Assembly: GCF_014174515.1 (NCBI RefSeq) | Contig: NZ_JACJUG010000004.1 | Span: forward strand, 1-64,000 | From: Mitsuaria sp. WAJ17 | Lineage (GTDB): Bacteria; Pseudomonadota; Gammaproteobacteria; Burkholderiales; Burkholderiaceae_C | Direction of reading: 5' to 3' | DNA: 64,000 bases | Shown here: piece after piece, positions 17,937 to 25,896 of the stretch | Position numbering within the stretch: position 1 is the first letter of the stretch | Layout: each line of letters starts with the position of its first letter | Notes under the pieces: generated by a model | The model's database searches: none | Told to the model about the DNA's origin: nothing | What the model saw: only the letters and a program-made list of their open reading frames with translations | Program-made: the position numbers and the translations under genes

Positions 17937-19171
17937 TGCGGCGCCGCGCGCTGATGGCGCTCTCCACCGTGCCCTTGCTCTCGCTGGCGGGCTGCGTTGC
18001 GCCCCAGCAGGTGCGCGGCTATGAGCGGGTCTACCAGGCTCACCAGCTGAGCGACCAGCAGCTCGCGCAGTTGCAGGCCCGCCTGCGCGCGGAAGGCCTG
18101 GCCGAGGCCCGTGTGGCACGCGACACGGTCGGTCGCGCGCAGCTGCTGGGACGCTATGCCAGCGAGGAGCAGGTGGAGACCGCCTTCGTGCTCGCCCAGG
18201 CCCTGCTGGGCCCGACGGCGGTCTCGCCCTTCTACCCCACGGACATCGCCGAGCGGCGCTGGGAGCGCGAGGCCGCGCTGGCCCTGCAGGCCCATGCCCA
18301 GGCCCGCCAGCGCCAGGCGCCGCCCTCGCGCCGGCGCGCGCTGCTGATCGGCATCAACCAGTTCCTGGACGATCGCCACTTGCGCCCCCTGCAAGGCGAG
18401 GACGACGCCCGGCGCGTGCAGCAGTACCTGGCCCGGGCCGGCTACGAGACGACCGCCCTGCTGGGGCCCGAGGCCACGCGAGGCGCCATCGAATCGGCCA
18501 TCGCCGCCGTCGGCCGGGCCCTGGGCAGCGATGACGAGCTCTTCATCTACGTCTCCAGCCACGGCGCCCTGCCCCTGCCGGGCCCGGCGGGCGGGGACGA
18601 CCGGCGCATGTCCATCGTGGCCTACGACTCGGGCGATGCGATGGGGCCGCGCAGCCGAGACGCCGCCGAGTACCTGCTGCGCCTGCAGCGCAGCAGCGTG
18701 CGGGACAGCCTGCTGCAGGACCTCGCCCAGCGCCCCAGCCGCCAGACCCGGGCCCTGATCGACACTTGCTACAGCGGCGAGATGTTGCAGTCCCTGCGCC
18801 AGGAGCCCCTGCCCGCCGGCCTGGCGGAGCAGCGCGAGGGCATCGCCCTGCAGCCCTGGGCCGCCACGGCACGCGCTCAGCGCTCGCGCTACACCCTGCT
18901 GACCGCCACCAGCCCCGGCGAGCTGGCCCTGGGGCCGCCACCGCGCGAGGGCAGCTTCGAGAGCCCGCTGCGCAGCGGCCGCCGCCTGCGGGGTTCCTTC
19001 TTCACCCAGCTGCTGTTCGAGTGCCTGGAGCAGCGCCAGGGGCTGCTCCAGGAGGCCTTTGCCGATGCCGAGCGCCTCACCGCGCAGTTGGCCCGCCAGG
19101 TCAGCGCCGGCCGGCTGACACAGACGCCTCGCCTGCTCAGCACCATGGCGCGCGGGCAGGACCGGCTCTGA
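17936..19171 (+). CDS. caspase-like (peptidase C14) lipoprotein
   Basis: 411 residues. A lipoprotein signal (MALSTVPLLSLAGC, Cys20) anchors it in the envelope. Residues 130-400 form a caspase/metacaspase fold: first strand RRALLIGINQFLDD, catalytic His209 in FIYVSSHGA and catalytic Cys278 in ALIDTCYSGEM, both present, so the protein is probably an active cysteine protease; a YTLLTATSPGELAL strand follows. Bacterial caspase homologs usually cut after Arg or Lys and are often part of signalling or cell-death modules. It is translated from a start overlapping the previous stop and is convergent, 12 bp apart, with the CHASE2-GGDEF-EAL gene. Confidence 0.88.
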   Translation: MRRRALMALSTVPLLSLAGCVAPQQVRGYERVYQAHQLSDQQLAQLQARLRAEGLAEARVARDTVGRAQLLGRYASEEQVETAFVLAQALLGPTAVSPFYPTDIAERRWEREAALALQAHAQARQRQAPPSRRRALLIGINQFLDDRHLRPLQGEDDARRVQQYLARAGYETTALLGPEATRGAIESAIAAVGRALGSDDELFIYVSSHGALPLPGPAGGDDRRMSIVAYDSGDAMGPRSRDAAEYLLRLQRSSVRDSLLQDLAQRPSRQTRALIDTCYSGEMLQSLRQEPLPAGLAEQREGIALQPWAATARAQRSRYTLLTATSPGELALGPPPREGSFESPLRSGRRLRGSFFTQLLFECLEQRQGLLQEAFADAERLTAQLARQVSAGRLTQTPRLLSTMARGQDRL

Positions 19172-19183
19172 ACGCGACGCCGC

Positions 19184-22100
19184 TCAGGCGTGGTCCAGCC
19201 AGGCCGTGGCCTGGGCCTCGGGCAGGGCCTTGGCGAAGAGCCAGCCCTGCCCCACTTGCACGCCCAGCCGGGCCAGCAGGCCCGCCTGCGCCTCGTCCTC
19301 CACGCCCTCGGCCAGGGTCTGCTTACCCAAGGCCAGGGCCAGGCCCACGATGGTCCGCACGATCTCCTGCGCCTCCTGGCCGGCGGCCAGGCGCATCACG
19401 AAACTGCGATCGACCTTGAGCGTGTCGAAGGGGAAGCGGTGCAGGTAGGCCAGTGAGGAATAGCCGGTACCGAAGTCGTCGATGGAGAGCTTGAAGCCCA
19501 TCTGCGAGAGCTGGCGCAGCAGCTCGGCGCTGCGGGTGGGGTTGGCCATGGCCATGCTCTCGGTAACCTCCAGCTTGAGCTGCCGGGCCGGCACCGGGCC
19601 CAGGGCGGCCAGGGTGTCGCGAGCATCGCGCAGCAGGGCCTCCTCGCGCTCCAGCTGCACGCCGGACACGTTCACCGCGATCTCGCCCTGGAAGCCCAGC
19701 GCAGCCCAGCGCTGCAGCTGCGCCGCAGCCTCCAGCAAGGTCCAGCGGCCGATGGCAGCGATCTGGCCGCTGGCCTCGGCCACGGGGATGAAGTCGCCCG
19801 GCATGATCAGGCCGCGCTCGGGATGCTGCCAGCGGATGAGGGCCTCGAAGCCCAGCAGGCGGCGATCCGAGAGGCGGATGAAGGGCTGGTAGTGCAGCTG
19901 AAACTGCCCGCCTTCCTGCAGGGCCCGCTCGATCTGCTCGCGCAGCCAGCGCCGCGAATGCTCGACCAGTTGCTCGGCCGCGTCGAAGGCATGCAAGTGC
20001 CCCGGCCCCTGTGCCTTTGCGCGAGCCAGGGCGGATTCGGCAGCGGCCAGCAGCTCGTCCACATCGCCCGGCCCCTGGGCCACGTGCGCCCAGCCCACGC
20101 AGGCCTGCAGCTGCACCAACTGCACCGGCAGGGCCGCGCCCTCGCCGCTCGAGGCGTCAGGCGTCGCGCCGATCTCGAAGGGCGCCTCCAGCTGCCGCAG
20201 AGCCCAGGCGGGCCAGCCACCCGGGGCGCCACCGCCGGGCTCCAGAGGGCCGCTGAAAGCCAGGCCGAATTCGTCGCCCGACAGCCGCGCCAGCAGCAGG
20301 CCCTGCCCCCGGGCACGCGCCAGCACCTCGGCCTCACGCAGGCGTCGCGCCAGCTGGCGCAGCACCTCGTCACCGGCCAGGGGGCCGTGAACCTCATTGA
20401 AGCTGCGGAACTCGTCCAGGCCCAGCATCAGCAGGCCCAGCTCCCGGCGGCCCGGTGACAGGCTCATCATCTGAGCCATCTGCGTGCGAAAGGCCGTGCG
20501 GTTGGGCAGGCCGCTGAGGCGGTCGTGCAGGGCGTCGTGGCTCAGTTGCAGCTGCAGGCGCTGCTGCTCACTGATGTCGCTCAGCGAGCCCGCCATGCGC
20601 AGCGCCCGCCCGCTGCCCGGTTCGCGGATGGCCGCCCCCTTGAGCAGCAGCCAGCGCTGCTGCCCGCCCTGTTCGAACTGAAGCACCTGGTGCAGTTGCA
20701 GGCTGCGCCCCTGCAGATGGGCCTCGATGGCAGCCTGCAGGCCCTCCCTCGCAGTGCGCGCCAGAGGCTTGCCCAGGCTCTCGATGCCCTGGGCCTCGTC
20801 CGCCGCCAATCCCAGCAGGGCGAGGCAGCGGGGCGAGAAATGGACGCTGCCATGGACCAGGTCCCAGTCCCACAGCCCGTCATTGGCACCGCGCGCTGCA
20901 AGGGCGTAGCGCTGCTCGCTTTCGCGCAAGGCCGCCAGGGCCTGGCGCCGCCGTGCCTGCTCGCTGAGGCCGCGGATGAAGATGGCGCCCAACGAGGCCA
21001 GCACCAGGCTCAGCAGCGGCAGGCCCAGATCCAGCACATGCTGGCGCGCCAGGCCCCATTGCAGCGTCAGGGCCAGGGCCAGCAGCAGCCCGGCCTGCAG
21101 GGCATAGGCCCGCCACAGGTCCAGGCGCGCCAGGCTCAGGCCCACCAGCAGGGGCAGGCCCAGCATCAGGCCCATCTCCATCAGTGCCGCCAACGGCGGG
21201 TGGCGCAGCACCCGCTGGCTCAGCAGGTTGTCCACTGAGGTGGCCAGGCGCTCGACGCCGGGCAGGCCGCCGTCGAAGGGGCTGGGGAAGGCATCGCCCG
21301 CGCCCAGCGCCGTGCTGCCCAGCAGCAGGATGCGCTCATGCAGACGCTCCGGCGGCACGCGCCCCTCCAGCAGGTCGATGAAGCTGACCTGCTCGAAGCG
21401 CCCGGCCGGGCCGTAGTAGTTGATCCACTGCCGTGACAGAGCATCCAGCGGCAGGGTCAGGTCTTGCCACAGCACGGCCTCACCCAGCTGCGCCCGGGCC
21501 TGGGCCCAGTCCAGGCCGCGCGCCGCGCCGGCCAGGCGCAGGGCCAGCGAGGGGTAGAGCTCGCCTTCGTAGGCCAGCACCGGCAGGTCGAAGGGCACAG
21601 CACCGTCCACGCCGCGCTGCACGCTGACGTGGCCCATGCCCGAGGCTGCGTCGGCCAGCAGGGGGACGGGCTGGCGCAGGGTGCGCGCCTGGAAGAGCTG
21701 CCCTGCCTCGCCGGCATAGCGGGTGAAGGCGCTGCGCAGCACGGCCTCGCCCGGCTCGATGGCCTGCTCGCCCGCCTCCAGCTCGGCCGGCAGGGCATAA
21801 GGCAGCAGCACCGTCCCGACCTGGCGCATGGCCGCGGCCAGCGCCTCGTCATCGGCCGGGTCGGCCGCGGGGGCCAGCAGCAGGGTGTCCAGGGCCATGG
21901 CGCGGGGCCGGGCCGAGGCCAGTTGGACCAGCGCTCGGGCCAACTGGGCGCGGTCCGGCACGATGCGCCCCAGGGCCTGCAGGCTGCGGTCGTCCACCGC
22001 CACCAACGTGATCGGCGCCTGCGGCTGCAGAGGGCCGCGCAGCTGCAGTTGGGCGTCCAGCAGCAGGCGGTCCAGGCGCTGCAGCAGCGGCCACTGCCCG

Positions 22101-22234
22101 CGCTGCGACCACAAAAGCAGGCTCAGCAGGCCCACGAGCACAGCCAGCAGCAACTGGCCGCCGGCCTGGTGCCAGCGGCCAGAGCGGCTGGCATGCACGG
22201 CGTGCGAAGTTTGTGAGTTGCGCTGGAGGAGCAT
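19184..22234 (-). CDS. CHASE2-PAS-GGDEF-EAL cyclic-di-GMP signalling protein
   Basis: 1016 residues from the ATG at 22234 (AAGGA eight bases upstream; the frame runs to 22276 but lacks a site there). An N-terminal membrane helix (about 25-42) is followed by a CHASE2 extracytoplasmic domain (QPQAPITLVAVDDRSLQALG, ILLLGSTALGAGDAFPSPFD) and three membrane helices (about 345-420). Then come a PAS domain (WDWDLVHGSVHFSPRCL), a GGDEF domain with SGDEF in place of GGDEF, and an EAL domain with FEALIRW, SIDDFGTGYSSLAYL, KVDRSF and AEGVED intact. Phosphodiesterase activity is therefore likely and cyclase activity uncertain. It is the second gene after FecR copy 2, 42 bp apart. Confidence 0.93.
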   Translation of the reverse strand: MLLQRNSQTSHAVHASRSGRWHQAGGQLLLAVLVGLLSLLLWSQRGQWPLLQRLDRLLLDAQLQLRGPLQPQAPITLVAVDDRSLQALGRIVPDRAQLARALVQLASARPRAMALDTLLLAPAADPADDEALAAAMRQVGTVLLPYALPAELEAGEQAIEPGEAVLRSAFTRYAGEAGQLFQARTLRQPVPLLADAASGMGHVSVQRGVDGAVPFDLPVLAYEGELYPSLALRLAGAARGLDWAQARAQLGEAVLWQDLTLPLDALSRQWINYYGPAGRFEQVSFIDLLEGRVPPERLHERILLLGSTALGAGDAFPSPFDGGLPGVERLATSVDNLLSQRVLRHPPLAALMEMGLMLGLPLLVGLSLARLDLWRAYALQAGLLLALALTLQWGLARQHVLDLGLPLLSLVLASLGAIFIRGLSEQARRRQALAALRESEQRYALAARGANDGLWDWDLVHGSVHFSPRCLALLGLAADEAQGIESLGKPLARTAREGLQAAIEAHLQGRSLQLHQVLQFEQGGQQRWLLLKGAAIREPGSGRALRMAGSLSDISEQQRLQLQLSHDALHDRLSGLPNRTAFRTQMAQMMSLSPGRRELGLLMLGLDEFRSFNEVHGPLAGDEVLRQLARRLREAEVLARARGQGLLLARLSGDEFGLAFSGPLEPGGGAPGGWPAWALRQLEAPFEIGATPDASSGEGAALPVQLVQLQACVGWAHVAQGPGDVDELLAAAESALARAKAQGPGHLHAFDAAEQLVEHSRRWLREQIERALQEGGQFQLHYQPFIRLSDRRLLGFEALIRWQHPERGLIMPGDFIPVAEASGQIAAIGRWTLLEAAAQLQRWAALGFQGEIAVNVSGVQLEREEALLRDARDTLAALGPVPARQLKLEVTESMAMANPTRSAELLRQLSQMGFKLSIDDFGTGYSSLAYLHRFPFDTLKVDRSFVMRLAAGQEAQEIVRTIVGLALALGKQTLAEGVEDEAQAGLLARLGVQVGQGWLFAKALPEAQATAWLDHA

Positions 22235-22276
22235 GCGATGTCCTTGGCGGCCGGCGCTCAGCGGCAGCTTGGGCAC

Positions 22277-22951
22277 TCAGAATTCCAGCCGCTCGCGCAA
22301 GGCATTGACGCGGGGCTGGGGCCAGATCTTGACTTCGCTGCAGCCGGCATCGACACGGCAGTCCGTGCCGTGCGCAGGCTGGTCCAACAGCCGGGTGGGC
22401 CCCGCGGCGGCGCCCGCAGGATCGACGGCCACGGCGCCCGCCTGCACATGGACGGCCGTCTTGTGGCCGGCGTCCACCTCCACCAAGAATTCGGTGCCAC
22501 GCACCGCCGTGACCGCGGAAGGCGTGCGCACCTGCCAGCTGCCGCCGGCCTGCGGGCGCACCGTCTGGCCGATGAGGCCCAGCGACAGCCACAGGCTGGC
22601 CTGCCGCGCACCACCCGCTGACGGCAGCCAGCGCTCCAGGCGCAGCTCGGTGGCATCGCTGAGCACCAGCACCGAGCCGTCCTCGAAGCGCAGGCGCAGC
22701 CGCCCGGGCTGGCCGGTGCGCACGGTGGCCCCGGCCTGCAGGCGATCCCCGGGGCGCAGGGGCTGGCCGTCGATCCAGGCCTCACCCTTGAGCACCAGCA
22801 CCTCGCCGATCACGGGGCCTGCGCCCTGCGCCCAGGCAGGCGCGATGCCCAGGCAGGCGCATGCGACGAGCCAGGCCATGGGATGCGCCCGGCGTCGTCG
22901 CAGCAATGCGGGCGGCAAAGCCCCCGGGTCCCAAGGTGCTGTAGTCCGCAT
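22277..22951 (-). CDS. secreted FecR-domain protein (copy 2)
   Basis: 224 residues from the ATG at 22951 (GGAG six bases upstream; an in-frame ATG seven codons earlier is possible). The signal peptide ends near IAPAWAQ. The FecR-type domain runs GEVLVLKGEAWIDGQPLRPG, TGQPGRLRLRFEDGSVLVL, then WQVRTPSAVTAVRGTEFLVE, the last part identical to copy 1 although the codons differ. It directly precedes the CHASE2-GGDEF-EAL gene, so the two are co-transcribed. FecR/CHASE2 neighbours are known from other bacteria. A plausible role is to present an envelope signal to the CHASE2 domain. Confidence 0.87.
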   Translation of the reverse strand: MRTTAPWDPGALPPALLRRRRAHPMAWLVACACLGIAPAWAQGAGPVIGEVLVLKGEAWIDGQPLRPGDRLQAGATVRTGQPGRLRLRFEDGSVLVLSDATELRLERWLPSAGGARQASLWLSLGLIGQTVRPQAGGSWQVRTPSAVTAVRGTEFLVEVDAGHKTAVHVQAGAVAVDPAGAAAGPTRLLDQPAHGTDCRVDAGCSEVKIWPQPRVNALRERLEF

Positions 22952-22991
22952 GTCCGGCTCCTGCCCCGTCATGCCAGCGGGGCTGCGACCC

Positions 22992-22997
22992 ATGCTA
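22992..22997 (-). promoter_or_regulatory. candidate -10 box of the FecR2-CHASE2 operon
   Basis: TAGCAT on the minus strand, about 41 bases before the FecR copy 2 start codon. The same hexamer precedes the DUF3667 pair at 35135. No good -35 box was identified. Confidence 0.35.
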
Positions 22998-23078
22998 GCC
23001 AGCACGGGGCGGGCCGACAAGCGTTTGCCCGACAGGCGCTGTGGGGCGCTGTCCCGCGTGCGAGGCTCAGGGCGAGGC

Positions 23079-24284
23079 TCAGGGCTTGATGCGGATGCCC
23101 CGCGCCAGCCACTGCGCGCCGCCCAGCAGCGCCGCCATCAGCCACATCGGTGCAGCCTTCAGCGTGGCCGCGGCGAGCAGGCCAAAGCCCGTCGGCATGC
23201 TCACGGTGGCTGCATTGACCATGAGCATGCGCAGGCCCAGGGCCTGGCCGTGGGCATCATGCGGGGTGACCCGGTGCAGCATGGACAGCACCATGGGCTG
23301 CACCGAGCCCAGGGCCAGGCCCAGGAGGGCCGAGCCGAACATGAGCCCCGGTGTACCCGGCAGCCAGGCGTAGACCGCCAGCATCAGCATGGCCAGGCCC
23401 ATGGCCCAGCGCAGTGCGCGCAGCTCGTCCAGGGTCTCGCCCCAGCGGGCAATGGCCAGGCGCACGCAGGTAGCGGCCACCGCGAAGGAGCCCAGCACCA
23501 GGCCGATGCTGGAGGCGCTGAGCCCCTTGCCATGGCCCACCACGGGCACGACGAAGCTGTGGGCGTCCCAGCAAGCCGAGAGCACGATGTTGACCATCAG
23601 CAGGCGGCGCAAGGCCGGCTGCCGCAGCAGGGCCCAGGCCGGGGGCTGGCGCGCCGCACTGGCCTGCGCCGCCGGCACGTGGCGCGGCACCTGGCGGGCG
23701 ATCCACCAGGCCAGGCCGGGCAGCACCACGGCCAGGGCGAAGGCCCAGCGGAAGCCGGCGTGATCGATCAGAAGGCCCGTCATCACGGGCGCGATGGCGT
23801 TGGACAGGGCCGGCCCCAAGGCCACCCAGCTGAAGACCTTCTTGAGCTCCGACGGGTCGCTGGCCATCAGGCCGGCCTCGCGCTGGATGGCCACGGCGGC
23901 CACTGCGACCGCGCCACCACTGAGCAGGCAGCTCAGGGCGAGGGCCCACAGCTGCATGGAGGCCCAGGCAACGAGCGCCCCGCCCAGGGCCATGGCGACG
24001 CCCAGTCCTACGGGGCGATGGAAGCCATGCCGATCCGCCAGGCGGCCGGCCCACAGCGAGAGCGCGATGGGCGCCACCGCGAAGAGGCTCAGCAGCACGC
24101 CCACCGCCCATTCGCCATAGCCCTCGCGCAGCACCCACAGACTGGCGGCCACGCGGGTGACGGCCATGCAGGCATGGACGGCGATCAGACTGGCGATGAC
24201 CCAGACAAAGGCACGGCTCAGCGAGCCCGGTGTGGCGACGGCGGCTGCGGGAAGGGCTGGTTCGCCGGGGGCGGGCTCCGTCAT
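23079..24284 (-). CDS. MFS transporter
   Basis: 401 residues with about 12 hydrophobic membrane segments and the cytoplasmic-loop signature of the major facilitator superfamily after helix 2 (LWAGRLADRHGFHRPVG, consensus G-x-x-x-D-R-x-G-R-R-like). Helix 5 has a proline/glycine-rich stretch (GPALSNAIAPVMTGLLIDH). Its ATG overlaps the rmuC stop by four bases, so it is read as the second gene of an rmuC-led unit. The substrate cannot be told from sequence. Drug/H+ antiporter-like 12-helix MFS proteins are the closest general group. Confidence 0.85.
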   Translation of the reverse strand: MTEPAPGEPALPAAAVATPGSLSRAFVWVIASLIAVHACMAVTRVAASLWVLREGYGEWAVGVLLSLFAVAPIALSLWAGRLADRHGFHRPVGLGVAMALGGALVAWASMQLWALALSCLLSGGAVAVAAVAIQREAGLMASDPSELKKVFSWVALGPALSNAIAPVMTGLLIDHAGFRWAFALAVVLPGLAWWIARQVPRHVPAAQASAARQPPAWALLRQPALRRLLMVNIVLSACWDAHSFVVPVVGHGKGLSASSIGLVLGSFAVAATCVRLAIARWGETLDELRALRWAMGLAMLMLAVYAWLPGTPGLMFGSALLGLALGSVQPMVLSMLHRVTPHDAHGQALGLRMLMVNAATVSMPTGFGLLAAATLKAAPMWLMAALLGGAQWLARGIRIKP

Positions 24285-25792
24285 GCGGGCTCATCCTCCG
24301 CAGCGTCCGCCCCCTCGGCCAGGCCCAGGGCCAGCAGACGCTGGCTGCTGTCCTCGGGCAGGGCTTCGACAGTCTTGAGCTTGCGGCTCATGGCTCGGGT
24401 GCGGACCTCGGCGGCGTCGATGGTGTTGCTGGCTTCCTCCAGCTTCTTTTTGGTCTTGGCCAGCACCTCACCGAATTTGCCGAACTCCGTCTTGACCGCG
24501 CCCAGCACCTCCCACACCTCGGCCGAGCGTTTCTCCAGCGCCAGAGTACGGAAGCCCATCTGCAGGCTGGTCAGCGTGGCCAGCAAGGTGGTGGGGCCCA
24601 CCAGCATCACCTTGTGATCGCGCTGCAGGGACTCGACCAGGCCGGGGCGGCGCAGGGCCTCGGCGTAGAGGCCCTCTGTGGGCACGAAAAGCATGCCGAA
24701 GTCGGTGGTGTGAGGCGGTGCGATGTACTTCTCGCGGATGGTGCGGGCCTCCAGGCGCAGCCGGGTTTCGATGGCCTTGGCAGCCTGTTCAACGCTGGCG
24801 GCATCGGCACGGTCCTGGGCCTCCAGAAGGCGCTCGTAGTCCTCGCGGGGGAACTTGGCGTCGATGGGCAGCCACAGCGGCACGCCATCCGCACGCTGGC
24901 CCGGCAGCTTGATGGCGAACTCCACGCGCTCGCTAGAGCCCGGCAGCGTGGCCACGTTGGAGGCGTACTGCTCGGGCGTGAAGACCTGCTCCAGCAGGCC
25001 CGCCAGCTGCACCTCGCCGAAGATGCCGCGCGTCTTCACATTGGTCAGCACGCGGTTGAGCGAGCCCACGTCCCGAGCCAGGTTCTGCATCTCGCCCAGG
25101 CCCTTGTGGACCTGCTCCAGGCGGTCGGCCACCTGCTTGAAGCTCTCGCCCAGGCGCTGCTCCAGCGTGGCGTGCAGCTTCTCATCGACCGTGGCGCGCA
25201 TCTGCTCGAGCTTCTTCTCGTTGTCCTGCTGGATGGACTGCAGGCGCTGCTCCACCGTCTGGCGCAGCTCGGCCAGGCGTTGCTCATTGCCCTGCTGCAG
25301 CTGCTGCAACTGCTCGCGCAGCCCCTGCGCCAGCTGCGCCAGGCTCTCGGCCTGGGACTGGCTGCTGCGCAGGGCCGCGGCGTCCTGGGCCTCGCGGGCC
25401 GCGAGCGCCTGGGCGGCCAGGGACTGCGTGGTGGCCTGCAGGCCCTGAGAGAGCGCCGTCTGCAGGCTGGCCAGTTGCACGCGCAGGCTGTCGATCTGCT
25501 CGTTCTGTGTGCGCACGGCGTCACCGCTCTGGCCCATCAGCGCCTGCTGAAACTGGGTCAGCTGGCCCAGGGTCTCCTGGCGCAGAGCGGTGCTGCCGCG
25601 CTGCAGTTCCTCGCGCAGCTCGCGCTCCAGGCGCTCGGTCTGGCGGCCCTGGGCATCCTGGCCCTGCACCAGTGTCTGGAGATGGGCCTGCAGCTGCGGT
25701 GATTCCGGCGACTGCCGCTGGCGCAGGACCAGCACGATCAGGGCAACAATCAGGGCCAGGCAGGCCAGCAGGAGCAGTTCGGCAAGCGTCAT
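24281..25792 (-). CDS. rmuC: RmuC family DNA recombination/repair protein
   Basis: 503 residues. One N-terminal membrane helix (2-21), a long coiled coil (about 25-215, with many Gln/Leu/Glu repeats), and the RmuC domain (about 215-460) with QNLARDVGSLNRVLTNVKTRG, EYASNVA-type QYASNVATLPGS, and PIDAKFPREDYERLL. The last segment is the family's nuclease-like signature. RmuC limits inversions at short repeats in E. coli. The gene is first in a two-gene unit with the MFS transporter and is divergent from the RlmN-like gene across 104 bp. Confidence 0.93.
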   Translation of the reverse strand: MTLAELLLLACLALIVALIVLVLRQRQSPESPQLQAHLQTLVQGQDAQGRQTERLERELREELQRGSTALRQETLGQLTQFQQALMGQSGDAVRTQNEQIDSLRVQLASLQTALSQGLQATTQSLAAQALAAREAQDAAALRSSQSQAESLAQLAQGLREQLQQLQQGNEQRLAELRQTVEQRLQSIQQDNEKKLEQMRATVDEKLHATLEQRLGESFKQVADRLEQVHKGLGEMQNLARDVGSLNRVLTNVKTRGIFGEVQLAGLLEQVFTPEQYASNVATLPGSSERVEFAIKLPGQRADGVPLWLPIDAKFPREDYERLLEAQDRADAASVEQAAKAIETRLRLEARTIREKYIAPPHTTDFGMLFVPTEGLYAEALRRPGLVESLQRDHKVMLVGPTTLLATLTSLQMGFRTLALEKRSAEVWEVLGAVKTEFGKFGEVLAKTKKKLEEASNTIDAAEVRTRAMSRKLKTVEALPEDSSQRLLALGLAEGADAAEDEPA

Positions 25793-25878
25793 GGGCCGAT
25801 TGTCTCAGGCCCTCCGGCGGCCCGGGCGGCTGGGGGCTTGCGGGCAGCGTGCTGTGCGAACAGCCCGCGCCGGCCTCG

Positions 25879-25884
25879 TAAAAT
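25879..25884 (+). promoter_or_regulatory. candidate -10 box of the RlmN-like gene
   Basis: TAAAAT, inside TAAAATCCGCC, ends 12 bases before the ATG and implies a very short leader. The same 11-mer lies upstream of fdxA at 60917. Confidence 0.4.
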
Positions 25885-25896
25885 CCGCCTCTCACC

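Noticed and set aside
22277..23020. Sigma factor partner for the FecR proteins
   Set aside because: No ECF sigma gene lies next to either FecR gene, so the classical FecI/FecR iron-signalling model is not supported here.
24230..25702. A 490-codon plus-strand frame over rmuC
   Set aside because: Antisense shadow of rmuC, dominated by Leu/Gln/His from coiled-coil codons.
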